A DNA stretch of 64,000 nt, from contig MU128914.1 of NCBI GenBank assembly GCA_014904985.1, positions 310,001-374,000 of the forward strand. The letters are read 5' to 3'. Below the pieces are notes generated by a model, which saw nothing but the letters and a program-made list of their open reading frames with translations, did no database searches and was not told the DNA's origin. Position numbers and translations under genes: made by a program. Within the stretch, counting starts at the first letter, position 1, and each line of letters starts with the position of its first letter. The stretch is from Hydnum rufescens UP504 (taxonomy: Eukaryota > Basidiomycota > Agaricomycetes > Cantharellales > Hydnaceae). Below, in pieces: positions 35,600-46,900 of this stretch.

Positions 35600-37404
35600 G
35601 AATCTCAATAAAATAAAGATTCCCTATCAATTCAATGACCTGTCCCCTTCTTCAGGAGTCCTCATGGTAGAAAAATCAATGTAACATGACTTGGTGGAAC
35701 TTGATTAAATTGAGGTTTACACACCCCAAGGTCTTCAAAGCACTGGAAGCCGGAAGGCTTTGGAGCCTCTGAAGCACAATCAATCTGCTGATCCTGACAG
35801 AAGCTGGCGTTGAGTATTCAATTCTTGACAGGGACAGATTGGGAACACCGGCTGTCACGAAGATTGATCGAAGTCGAGCCGGTGTTGAATCTGTCGCTGT
35901 CAAAAATTGAATAGATCTCAGATAGATTGCATATAATTGTGTTAATTGAGTTGCATCCATATGTAAATCTGAATTTAATCAAGCCACATTCCCTGAAAGA
36001 TTCATTATAGTAAAGATTTTTCGACCATAAGGCCTCCTAGGACAGGTCGCAATGCCAACAGATTCGACCCCCTGGTCTTCGGGCCTCCAAGACCCCGAGG
36101 CACCTCGATATCCAACGAGCCCCAAATTACTGTAGGGGTTCTGGCCCGTTTGGAATCATGAGGCCAATACCCCCATCCTACTGTACCTTCTGCATTTGTC
36201 CACTCTGCATTTGCCTCGGCTGGGATCCACATGTTTTCCATAAACGAGGCCGAGAAGCTACTGAGAATATTACTTCTCAGGCAGCCACAGGGTAAGTTTG
36301 AACAGAACATGTGCCACTGAGCTGTAGATCTGTGACTATTTGAATATATTGAAATGCCAATGATGCAGATTCACGGCGGTGTACTGACTCCTCCACCGAG
36401 GAGCCTCAACATCCAGCAAGGCCCAAGTCGGTCAATACCCCCATCTTACAATAAGCCCCACCTTCTGCATTTGTCCACTTTACATTTGCCTCGGCTGGGG
36501 TCCACCTGTTTTCTTATGAACGAGGCCGAGAAGCTACTGAGAATATTACTTCTCCAGGCAGCCACAGGGTAAGTTTGAACGGAACATGTGCCACTGAGCT
36601 GTAGATCTGTGACTACTTGAATATATTGAAATGCCAATGATGCAGATTCACGGCGGTGTACTGACTCCTCCACCGAGGTGCCTCAACATCCAACAAGGCC
36701 CAATTCGTGTTCTGAGGTGCTTGGATCACTGGATCAGCCCCCCATGTTACTATAAAACCGACTTGCACTCATCCGATCTACATTCACCTCCCTCTTCCAC
36801 GAAAAATGGCGGCCCCCTACGTCATCCTCAGCAGAGTTCTCTCGGCCAACCGTGAAGAGCTTGCGGTTCAATACAATGCTGCCGGGAATTTTACCCTGGA
36901 AGTTTTCGACTGGGACAATGTTCCTAATACCCAGCGTGTAAGAGTCGATGTTACTGCTGTAGTGTATCTTACATATGCATCATTTCATTGTAGTGGGTAT
37001 TAAACCTGCCTCCTCCTGCCATCACCCCCGTGATTCCTGTTCCTGCCGCGGACCGCCAAGCTGCTCCGGGTGGCGACGGTGACGCCTTTATTCAAGGGCT
37101 TCAACTGATCGGTCCCAGCCTCTGGACAGTCGACGTTCCTGGTGCCCTTAACCTATTCCGGTATGTTTTCATTGCATTCTCAACACTTGAACAAATGAAC
37201 CAAGAGCTCCATTTCCTTAACATTCCAGCATTCAAAGGGCCGGTGGCACTGCCTGGGGTTCAGGAGCCGCGGAGCCCGGCGTGGACGTGAGCCTCACAGA
37301 TTTACTTGTTTTTGCTTTGCTGAGGATCTATTGCGCAGGTCACTCTTGCAGCCCAAGGCCCCAACACCGCGGGACAGAGATGGAATTTGGTGGGCCATTT
37401 GTAG
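35600..37404. repeat. Lectin-bearing repeat, opposite orientation, copy C
   Basis: The block shares the lectin-upstream segment with copies A/B/E but in inverted orientation, and its first 500 bp are directly repeated at 38,690-39,180. The upstream segment is itself tandemly doubled (36,180-36,420 and 36,470-36,700). Position 36,046-36,050 is an empty version of the site where the copia element inserted elsewhere in this family. Confidence 0.75.
36806..37404 (+). CDS. CCL2-like beta-trefoil lectin, copy C (second subfamily)
   Basis: This is a diverged paralogue on the plus strand. ATG at 36806 gives MAAPYVILSRVLSANREELA; intron 1 starts GTAAGAGT after CAGCGT, exon 2 contains SLWTVDVPG, intron 2 starts GTATGT near 37,162, intron 3 is GTGAGC...GCGCAG (about 37,288-37,339), and the last exon ends with GQRWNLVGHL before TAG at 37402-37404. 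Intron positions match copies A, B and E exactly, while the protein differs at many residues, so this is an older duplicate kept open. Function is inferred as for copy A. Confidence 0.7.
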
Positions 37405-37819
37405 CACCCACCCACCTGAATGTGCTGTGTCGAAATACGTTGCTTCTTGAAATTTCAGTTTGTAATCAATGTACAAGTATCCCTGTGCCAAATGATGATG
37501 TTTGACCTTTGAAATCGGTGATGCATGATCGATTGAATCGGTGCGAGCCGAGATTGCCTCCGGTGCTCCTGTTGCGTTCTTCATGATAGTGTTGCTCGAA
37601 TCCTTTTCGGAATTTTTAAAAAGAAAGCCTCACGGTGCTGTCATCACATCACTATTTGACTCAGACTTATCGACTTCTAGCATTTGAATCTATTCTCTTT
37701 CATCCTGCGGCAAAAAAAAAAGCCCCAGTGTCTTGTAGTTGACGAGAAAAAAAAAAAGGACTCAGGACTTGGCTTGGCTTGACTCAATTCAGTTGAGCCA
37801 GTCGCGGCAACACTACTTC
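37405..37819. other. Repeat-derived spacer ending in an element terminus
   Basis: Contains poly(A)-rich tracts and, at 37,750-37,817, a truncated GACTTG-type end finishing gtcgcggcaacactac, identical to the right terminus of the elements at 28,595 and 33,034. Confidence 0.55.
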
Positions 37820-38657
37820 ATGATACCTACTCCTGATCTTTCCCATTTGACACCCGAAGATTTCGAGGAAGTGTACGATCCTGCAGGTCTATTTGATCCA
37901 AAGCCTGGCGCTTGCAGCGAATTGATCGGTATTCTGCAGAGGATACATTTCTTCTCCTTGACGCACTAGAACACGATGTAGGAACGCTGAAAGGACTCTG
38001 TCCGCGACTCTGCATAGAAATAGGGTTTGTATCGATTCGTCTTGTGGGCAGGCTGCGCTGATCCGGGAAACACCCCAGCTAGTTCTGGCTCCGGATGCGT
38101 GTCCTCATTCTTGGCTGGCATACTGGGTCCGTCGCATGCTTGTGGGTTCAGCCTGACATGATTGAGGAGTCTTGTTCTCATATCCACGGATAGTATATTT
38201 ATGTACAGATATAAATGCGCGTGCGGCTCTCTGCACGGCCCGTACTGGGGCGCAAAATAATGTGCGTAAACTTGAACGCTATATCTTCGCCACATCTTCC
38301 ATGTTTAACGTCTTTTCCCTCATTTTTGTTAAGACGCCCCTCGATCCGGTCGTTACATCTTTCGCATCCCCTCTCATGGAGCGTCTCAAACACAGCGTCG
38401 ACATTCTCCTTTTCAATCCCCCTTACGTTCCCACCTCCATCTCGGAAGCGTCTGCTGCGCAAGACGTTAGTGACGGCGTGGGAATAGCTAGTGCTTGGGC
38501 CGGCGGGATGGATGGCATGGAAGTCACTAACCAGTTCCTCGCGTTCGTAGATGTAACATTCCTCTCTCCTTCTGCGACCTTCTCGGGATTGTTGACTTAC
38601 GGAACCATTTACAAGGACCTGCTAGCTCCTCGGGGGCTTTTTTATCTTGTTGCAGTC
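37820..38657 (+). CDS. MTQ2: eRF1 glutamine methyltransferase catalytic subunit (HemK2/N6AMT1-like), cut by assembly gap
   Basis: Mtq2 with Trm112 methylates the GGQ glutamine of release factor eRF1. ATG at 37820 gives MIPTPDLSHLTPEDFEEVYD; removal of a short intron joins PAEDTFLLLDALEHD, the family N-terminus. Further exons give RLCIEIG and SGSGCVSSFLAGILGPSHAC (SAM-binding motif I), YLCTDINARAALCTARTGAQ, and the catalytic LLFNPPYVPT (NPPY motif, about 38,410). The last readable exon ends DLLAPRGLFYLVAV at the 25-N gap. Roughly the last 30-40 residues are missing from the assembly, not shown to be lost in the genome. A repeat terminus ends 2-3 bp upstream of the ATG, so the native promoter is displaced or replaced. 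Confidence 0.88.
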
Positions 38658-38682
38658 NNNNNNNNNNNNNNNNNNNNNNNNN
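38658..38682. other. Assembly gap (25 N)
   Basis: A run of 25 N interrupts the MTQ2 gene. Sequence resumes at 38,683 inside a copy of the lectin-bearing repeat, so the join may be a repeat-driven misassembly or a scaffolding gap of unknown length. Confidence 1.
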
Positions 38683-40206
38683 TAGTTCTTTCAATAAAAT
38701 AAAGATTCCCTATAAATTCAATGGCCTGTCCCCTTTTTCAGGAGTCCTCATGGTAGAAAAATCAATGTAACATGACTTGGTGGAACTTGATTAAATTGAG
38801 GTTTGCACACCCCAAGGTCTTCAAAGCACTGGAAGCCGGAAGGCTTGGAGCCTCTGAAGCACAATCAATCTGCTGGTGCTGACAGAAGCTGGCGTTGAGT
38901 ATTCAATTCTTGACAGGGACAGATTGGGAACACCGGCGTCACGAAGATTGATCGAAGTCGAGCCGGTGTTGAATCTGTCGCTGTCAAAAATTGAATAGAT
39001 CTCAGATAGATTGCATATAATTGTTTTAATTGAGTTGCATCTATATGTAAATCTGAATTTAATCAAGCCACATTCCCTGAAAGATTCATTATTGTAAAGA
39101 TTTTTCGACCGTAAGGACTCCTAGGACAGGTCGCAATGCCAACAGATTCGACCCCCTGGTCTTCGGGCCTCCAAGATCCCGGAGCCCCTCGATATCCAAC
39201 GAGCCCAAATTACTGTAGGGTTCTGGGCCGCTTGGAATCATGAGGCCAATACCCCCCATCTACTGTACCTTCTGCATTTGTCCACTCTACATTGCCTCGG
39301 CTGGGATCCACATGTTTCCATGAACGAGGCCGAGAAGCTACTGAGAATATTACTTCTCAGGCAGCCACAGGGTAAGTTTGAACGGAACATGTGCCGCTGA
39401 GCTGTAGATCTGTGACTATTTGAATATATTGAAATGCCAATGATGGAGAGTCACGCGGTGTACTGACTCCTCCACCGAGGAGCCTCAACATCCAGCAAGG
39501 CCCAAGTCGGTCAACGCCACTTACTTAATACCCCCATCTTTCTGCATGTTTCCACTTTACATTTGCCTAGGCTGGGTCCACCTGTTTTCTTATGGACGGG
39601 GCCGAGAAGCTTCTGAGAATATTCCTTCTCCAGGCAGCCACAGGGTAAGTTTGAACGGAACATGTGCCACTGAGCTTGTAGATCTGTGACTAGTGAATAT
39701 ATTGAAATGCCAATGATGCAGATCACGGCGGTGTACTGACTCTCCACCGAGGTGCCTCAACATCCAACAAGGCCCAATTTGTGTTCTGAGGTGCTTGGAT
39801 CACTGGATCAGCCCCATAGTTACTATAAAACCGACTTGCGCTCATTCGATCTACATTCACCTCCCTCTTCCACGAGCAATGCGGCCCCTTCGTCATCCCA
39901 GCAGAGTTCTCTCGACGCCCGAACCGTGAACGAGCTTGCGGTTCAATACAATGCTGCCGGGAATTTACCCTGGAAGTTTACTACGCATGCCATTGTTCCT
40001 GATGCCCAGCGTGTAAGAGTCGATGTTACTGCTGTAGTTATCTTACATATGCATCATTTCATTGTAGTGGGTATTAAACCTGCTCCTCCTAGCATCACCC
40101 CCGTGATTCCTGTTCTGCCGCGGACCGCCAAGCTGCTGAGGTTGGCGCCTTTATTCAAGCGCTTCAACAGACGATCCCCATCTCGACAGTCGATCGCTTC
40201 CTGGTG
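38683..40206. repeat. Lectin-bearing repeat, copy D (indel-rich)
   Basis: This is a direct copy of 35,600-37,150. It differs from copy C by many single-base losses (for example gatcacggcggtg, actgactctccaccg, ctacattgcctcgg), far more than the substitutions between them. Confidence 0.75.
39880..40206 (+). pseudogene. CCL2-like lectin, copy D, broken
   Basis: Matches exons 1 and 2 of copy C but has several small deletions in exon 1 (frame lost within the first 40 codons) and shortened exon 2. Near 40,206 it stops matching the family and runs into unrelated sequence, so exons 3 and 4 are absent. Some of the indels may be sequencing errors beside the gap. Confidence 0.65.
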
Positions 40207-40653
40207 CCCCTGAACTTAATCCTATTCTGAACAACATTTCGGAGATTACTGCACGAGTGAAGGATTCATATGGACTGAAAAGCCGTGTGAGAGACTTCAT
40301 GACCATCAAACTTCGTGTGTATGAATGGAACTCGCTCATCCCATCTTTATCGAAGATTGTACTGGATAGACGTGCGGGGAGGGAACATTTATTCGTGATC
40401 AGGTTCGCCCGACCGGAGTCCGCCTGAATACAGAGGCACGGCTGCGCAAACAGGATCTCTATGATATCCAAGAAGATCAATCCGGGCTCGTCTCCATCCA
40501 CTTCGCCCATATAGCTTCTACCTCCATCCATTGCGAACCGTACCACCCTCGAGGTGTCCGCCCAACCACCGTCGTCGCCTGTGGCTCCTCCCCCATTGCC
40601 ACTTCGCATTTGCACTCATCAAAAACTAGAGTCGTGAAGTGCACGGGATGCCA
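40207..40653 (+). pseudogene. Unrecognised coding-like fragment fused to lectin copy D
   Basis: Two plus-strand frames look protein-like: one reads ISEITARVKDSYGLKSRVRD and SLIPSLSKIVLDRRAG, then, after a shift near 40,420, LRKQDLYDIQEDQSGLVSIH and GVRPTTVVACGSSP to a stop at about 40,653. I do not recognise the family. The frame change may be an intron, a decay frameshift or a sequencing error. No start codon or upstream exon is evident, so it appears to be a fragment captured next to the repeat. Confidence 0.35.
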
Positions 40654-40799
40654 GTAATGAAGATAGGCCGCGGAGACCACGGTCGTTCCGAGAGTCCCTT
40701 CCTCCTCTTCCACCTCAATTAGTTCTTGCCGGATTCAATGAAATGATTGGCTTGTGACGAGCACAGAACGCCCTCTTAGGTAAGCGTAAGAGTCGGGGA

Positions 40800-42760
40800 T
40801 TCAATTCATTTATGAATCTTTTGATCGACCTTTGGCCTTAGCTTCGCTGCGGATCTGATCAGGATTGAATTCTTGGCAGAAGCTGGTCTTTCTGAATCTC
40901 TTGATTGATGCTGCAAGTAAGGTGATTCATGTTGCGCTGGAGCAATTCAGGGTCATGTGCCAGGCACGCTTCGAAGAGTGGCCCATCGCAAGTGCAGCCC
41001 GTCATGTAATCTTCCATTCGCCCAAGGGAAACAGATATAGGTTCGATTATGCGTGTTTCCGCACCATCAAATCATACGGTAGTAAGTGCTGCCAGTAGTA
41101 CCACTTTTTCGAATGAATCTGTCGCTGGAATTGGGTCTGCAGAGAAGATACGATCAAGTCACGGCCATGTGACACCTGGTAATGAACATCAAGGGTGCCT
41201 ATCACACTTCTCTGAACCTGAGGGTTACCCGAGACTGCCTGGACCAGACGCTAGGGGGTTGAAGCCACCGTCTGGGATAGTACCACCACTTCTCGAGGAT
41301 GAGACTCGGATCAAAAAAATATCGATCAATAGCGGCCTTGAGGATACCGCCCTAACGAAGTAGACTGAAGTGTACGAGATGAGGGGTGCGGTGGTAGTTG
41401 GTGCAAGTCAAACTTTTTCTATGTTAAATTTTCTTGTGTAGGTTCGGCGAGGTCCGTCGCTATTATCAAATAGGGGTCATCCCCGGCCCCTTAAACCGTC
41501 GATTCCACTCATCGGATCCTGACTCCAACATTTTCTTAGGGCTGCCATGTGCCAATTACAATGATACTACTGTAATCTCAGGGAGCAGGTGCTCACATCC
41601 TCAAATGCCGGTTTCTTGGGTGGTGAAATTGTAAAACTACATTCAAACGGCATGGTCATTCGTACCAGGGATACTTGTACATTGATTGGAGATAGAAATT
41701 CAGAGAAACGACGTATTTCCACTATCGCACAGGCTGCGTGCCCTTACACCGGCTAAACCTTGCGCAATATCCATCTCTGCATGAAGCTGTCAGAGTTGGG
41801 TTCAAGAATAATCTGTGCAGGTAGGTCCTCAGTGAAGCAAACACAAGAAAATATACGAAGCTCACCGAACTATCCAGCTCTTTGTCGGCGTCGGCTCCCC
41901 AGACTCTGGCGTTGCCGCCAACCTCTTTAATGCTTGAATTTTAACGTTTAATTCGTTTTGTTCAAGGGCAGGGAAATGCAATGCAGAACATACACTATTC
42001 CGCCAAAAGGGAGAGGCGCCTTGTCGAATGTCCAGTGTTGAGGTACCGCCGGAGTAGCTGCAATGACGAAGTTGTCTTTCGGAATAGCTTGCTGGTCTGG
42101 GCTTGGCACGGGAGCCACAATGGTCTTTGTAGTCCGAGTCGGGTTTATCAACCACTACGAGGGAATGATGCATATACAAGATATGCCGCCAGACCAGTAA
42201 TATAGCGTAGAATGCTGCTCACCTCCAGGTCTTTAGGAATGTTCTTCGGATCGAAGGGTGCCAAGGTCAAATTCCCGAGACCATCGTATTTAACCGCAAG
42301 CTTTTTGCGGTCGGGCGAGAGAACTCTGTTGATGATGACATGGGGAGTAGCCATTGTTTGTGTGGGGGGGAGGTGAATGTAGGTCGGATGAGCGCAAGTC
42401 GGTTTTATGGTAACATAAGGCTGATCCAGTGACCCAAGGACCTCAGGACACAAATTGGGCCTTGTTGGATGTTGAGGCACCGCGGTGGAGGAGTCAGGAC
42501 ACCGCCGTGAATCTACATCGTTTGTATTGCAATATGTTCAAGTAGCCACTGATGCACAGCTCAGTGGCACATGCCACATGTTCTGTTCAAACTTACCCTG
42601 TGGAGAAGTAATATTCTCAGTAGCTTCTCGGCCTCGTTCATGGAAAACATGTGGATCCCAGCTGAGGCAAATGTAGAGTGGACAAATGCAGAAGGTACAG
42701 TAGGATGGGGGTATTGGCTTCATGAGTCCAGGTGGCCCAGAACCCCTACACATTGAGGTG
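40800..42760. repeat. Third copy of the lectin-bearing duplication, copy E
   Basis: From about 40,970 this follows 29,530-30,990 (and 33,610-35,100) in the same orientation, with a 100-bp extra stretch at about 41,440-41,540. It is more diverged from copies 1 and 2 than they are from each other. Confidence 0.8.
41753..42354 (-). CDS. CCL2-like beta-trefoil lectin, copy E
   Basis: Same four-exon layout as A and B: ATG at 42354, TAG at 41753-41755, start MATPHVIINRVLSPDRKKLA. Intron 1 donor is GAG|GTGAGC. Exon 2 has a 6-bp in-frame insertion (two residues) at about 42,133-42,138 relative to A and B. The end reads MQRWILRKV. All frames are open, so it is probably functional. Confidence 0.7.
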
Positions 42761-43576
42761 CCTCGGGGGAGGACCCCGGTTGGCTCTGTAAGACCCCTGA
42801 GGTCACTTCACACTGATTTTGGAAATTTTTTGAGTGAATGTCTGAAAAAAAACCACACGAATGGGCTAATTTTGGCCTGAAAGTCTGATTTTTTTCCACA
42901 CGGATACAGGAAATTTTTTTCAGCACTGAGGATGAGACTACACAAATTTAGCGATCTTGGTCATCGCACTAGCAGAAATCTGATGTCAATGCAGTCTGTT
43001 GCCGTGGTGTCAACATTCAGCAATACTGCTTGTGATTCACTTTCCTGTGCCACATACTTGCACATCAAACCTCACAAAGTATTTCTCACCTTAAACAATT
43101 TCCCTGTCAGTGAATCTTCCCTCACAGGACCAAATGGGAGAATAGTGGGTCTGGTTACATTAGGGAATAGCGCTACCAGTGTTTTCACCGAACTTGAGAA
43201 CCGGAGGCAATCTCTGATACAAGCAGTAACCGATTTCAGTAAGGCGGTGAAAAATAATGGTCAGATCTAGGTGACAGGTTTTGGCAAGACTGGTGGGGAC
43301 CTGGGGGGGCATGTAGATGGCTTAGGAGCATAGATACAATTTTTTGGGTTTTTTTTGGGGCCTGTGAGCTCCGAACCCTGTTTCACATGGATTTGACCTG
43401 TTTTGAGCATGTCCAAGGTCCAAATCACACTAAATTCAGCCATTTTGGGGCTCAAAAACCACACTCCTCGACCCCAGATTTGGGGGTTTTTACCTTCGGA
43501 CCTCTATTGGAGCTAACTGGGGTCCTCTCAGGGGTCTTGGAAGCCCAAAGATCAGGGGGCTGAATCTGTTGGTATT
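42761..43576. other. Spacer left of the copia element
   Basis: No gene recognised. The last roughly 80 bp (43,500-43,576) belong, in inverse orientation, to the repeat seen at 36,046-36,110; it resumes beyond the copia element at 54,699. Confidence 0.45.
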
Positions 43577-43581
43577 GTGAC

Positions 43582-43972
43582 TAGTGAGAGTTATGGTATT
43601 CGCGCGAGAAGAACTCCCCCTGATTACTAAGCAGGTGAGGATGAATTCAGTAGACTGGTGAGACTCGAGTCGCCCAGGTGAATTAAGCAGGTGGTGGGAA
43701 GAGCACACACAGAGAAAAGTCCTTGAGATTTATGTGGGCTCAAGCCCATCCTTTATACTATTTACATGAGGCACAGAAACACATAAGATGGGGTAAAATA
43801 TGGGGTAAGGATGAAGTAAAAGTCCAATGATGGCGGCAAGGAAAAGATCGCTGGTGAAACCTATCTACAAGATCCTAGATAATCGAGGTCGGTGCTGTTT
43901 GCATAGCCCCCTAGGGGTCGCGCTTGTCTCTGACATCGTATCTGGTCACTTCCATATCCACTCGCTCCAACA
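43582..43972 (-). repeat. Copia 3' LTR
   Basis: Same length as the LTR at 54,303-54,693 and the same sequence except for roughly 15 differences, all of them transitions and mostly at CpG/TpG positions. The polypurine tract lies just inside: CTCCCCCTCAAGC at 43,973-43,985 on plus. Confidence 0.93.
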
Positions 43973-43979
43973 CTCCCCC

Positions 43980-46900
43980 TCAAGCATCACGTAGTCCAAG
44001 TCCTTTGGTGTGGAAATTCAATTTTGTCACCCTGAGGGATTTTGTAAGAATGTTGGCCATCATAGTCTCTGTAGGACAGTAGACCAAATTGAAAATTCTG
44101 TCTTTAATCATCTTGTGGATAAAATGAAAGCAGATATCGATATGTTTCGTCCAGGTGTGGTAATTATCGCCCATTGTGAGCTTTAACGCAGCTTGATTAT
44201 CGCAATATAGAGTTGTGGCTTTGAGTTGAGTATGGAAAATTTTGGCAATGAGGCCTCTTAGCCAAATGCCTTCCTTGGCAGCTTGAGTTGCAGCAACATA
44301 TTCTGCCTCGGCCGTCAAGAGTGTGATTAGCTCCTGCTTTCGGGAGCTCCAGGAGATGGTTCCTCCATCTATCAGGTAAGTGTATCCCATTATTGTGCAA
44401 CGGTGCTCCTGCGTCACTCCATCCACATCCGTGTACCTGAGTAGGTTGTGTTGTTTTAACCCATATGTCAGGCTAAGATTCTTCATTGTTGATAGGTACC
44501 GTATAACTCATTTTGCTGCCTCCCAGTGTGTGAGTCCCAGCCTGTCAAGGAACTGCGATAGCGTTGATACTGCAAAAGTAATGTCCGGCCTCATGGCCAT
44601 GGATGTGTACATAAGGCTCCCTATGGCCTCACAATAGGGGGTCCGCTTCATTTGTTCGATATCTGTGGGATTCATTGCAGAATCCTCTCAAGTGGGTGTG
44701 GCCCCAGGTTCCATTGGGGTATTAATGGGTTTCGAGTCACTGAGTGAGAACTGCGAGACAATCGAGTTGATGTATGATGTCTGTGATAATCAGATCGTCT
44801 GTAATTCATGATCTCACTCGATTTTAACCCCAAGTAACCAATGCAGTGGTCCAAGGTTGGTAATCGAGTATTTGTCGTTAATCTTCTGCTTGTATTCGTC
44901 AAGTAATGCCCTCAATGGGCCTGTAAATGTGCAATCGTCCACATGGATTGTGAGAATAAGCTCCTCCCCATTCACTTGGGTATGGAACACACCTGGATCG
45001 GTGTGGCTAGCCCTGAAACCAAGATCATTAAGGGCATGCGAGAGAGAATCATACCAGTGTCGCCCGGCCTGTTTGAGACCATACAAGGTCTTCCACAGTC
45101 GCAGAATCGTATCTTTCCCCTGGGGTTTGTACTCAGGGGGAAACTGCATATAGATTTCTTCATTTTCATCAAGTTCACCATTGAGGTAGGCACCATTAAA
45201 GTTGAAAGAATCAATGTCCCAGTCATTCCTTGCTGCAACTGCGATAATTGTTCGAAAACTTGTGAGTCGTGCGATGGGGGAATATGTTTCATAGTAGTCA
45301 ACACTGTAAATCTGTGTGAAACCATGGGCAACTAGATGTGCCTTGTACTTTAGAATGGTTCCATCAGCTTTGCATTTGATTTTGAATACAAGCTTGCAAT
45401 CGATGATATTCTTGCTGGGTGGCCTTGGTACTTCATCCCAAGTTCCAGTGTCTTTGACAGTTTTGAGTTTGATATTGATAGCCTTTTTCCATTGTGGCCA
45501 ATTGGTTCATGACTTGGCCTCATCCAATGATTTGGGATCTCTGTCTATATCTTGAATGGTTGTGAAGGCTGCATCGTTGAATTCTATATGATATATGGTG
45601 TCATTTACAAGAGAAGCTGAATTCTTGCTGATATTATCACCGCTCCCCCTGATGCCAGGGATCTGAGAGTTGGATTTGTGTGTGTATCTATGAACTGTGC
45701 TTTCACCCTGTGTGAGGCGTTGCACATATTGAGACAGTTTGGGGACATGTGTGGAGTGTCGTTCGGGTTCAGCAGGTTGGGTCTGTTTTGGCATAGGAGG
45801 GGGTTCAGCGGGGGTAGTTGGCCTAGAATTTAGGGTTTTGTCATCATCTGAGTCTTCAGGATCTGGAGAATTGTTGTTGGTCGGCAGGGGATCTGACTGC
45901 AGCCTTGAGCTCATAACTGGGGGATCGACAGAAATGTCAATTGTTGAGGTAGTGAATTTTATGTTACATTTGATGGAAATTTTGTTCCTTCCCTTCCAGT
46001 AAACCCTATGAGCATGTGGGCTATCGTTATCATAGCCCACCCAGAAGGCCTCATTCATGCATTCATTGAGTTTTGATCCAGAGTCGTTATGAACCCAGAC
46101 TTGTTGGCCCCAAATAGGGACATTCGCAAGGTTCGGCTTTTCCTTTGTAAGCTGTTCGAGTGGCATCATATGGCCTAAGACCCATGTAGAGGTACGATTT
46201 TTGAGCCAGATGGCCCAATTCACAGCCTTGCCCCAGAGATTTTTCGGCAATTGGGATTGATGTAACATAGCGTGAGTTCATTTGAGAATCTGCCAATTCA
46301 GTGATTCAGCAACTCCATTGTGCTGGGGAGTATTGTGGGTGGTTAATTGGCACTCTGTGCCCTGATCCCCTAGAAATCTCGTGAATGCATTACTCATATA
46401 TTCGCCTCCATGGTCCAATCGAAGCCATTTAATTTGGACTCCATGCTGCATCTTCACCCAAGCTGCGAAATCTTTGTAGGCATCAAGTGCCTCATCCTTC
46501 GTACATAATAGTTGAAGCTTCGTATATCTCATGGCATCATCTGTAAACATGATGTAATATGAGCGCCTGCCTAAGGAATTTAGGGGTGATGGCCCCCAAA
46601 CATCTGTATGAATTTCCTCACTGAATGAGGAGGCGAGTGGGGCTGTCTGCTCTTTCTTGATGGCCTTCTGTGTGGCCTTGGCATACTTGCAAGAATCACA
46701 AGAGAAGTCTTTGACATCGTCAATTAATTCGACACCCTCAATAATGTTGTTTTTGACAAGCATGCATATTGTGTTGACAGATATATGGGCCAGCTGCTTG
46801 TGGAGTTCTGAGAGTTTCATGGTCTCGTGTGCAATGACAGTTGCTGCATTAGCATGTTCAACTTTGTATAAACCATTGTCACCCACTGGGACATTTCCAA

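Noticed and set aside
40151..40615. Minus-strand 154-codon frame (MQMRSGNGGGATG...)
   Set aside because: The plus strand reads as protein-like sequence in two frames over the same bases; the minus frame has a biased, shadow-like composition.
30187..42354. Small lectins as ricin-B type with QxW repeats
   Set aside because: There are no threefold QxW motifs; the NRVLSP start and RWVL-type end fit the CCL2 type better.
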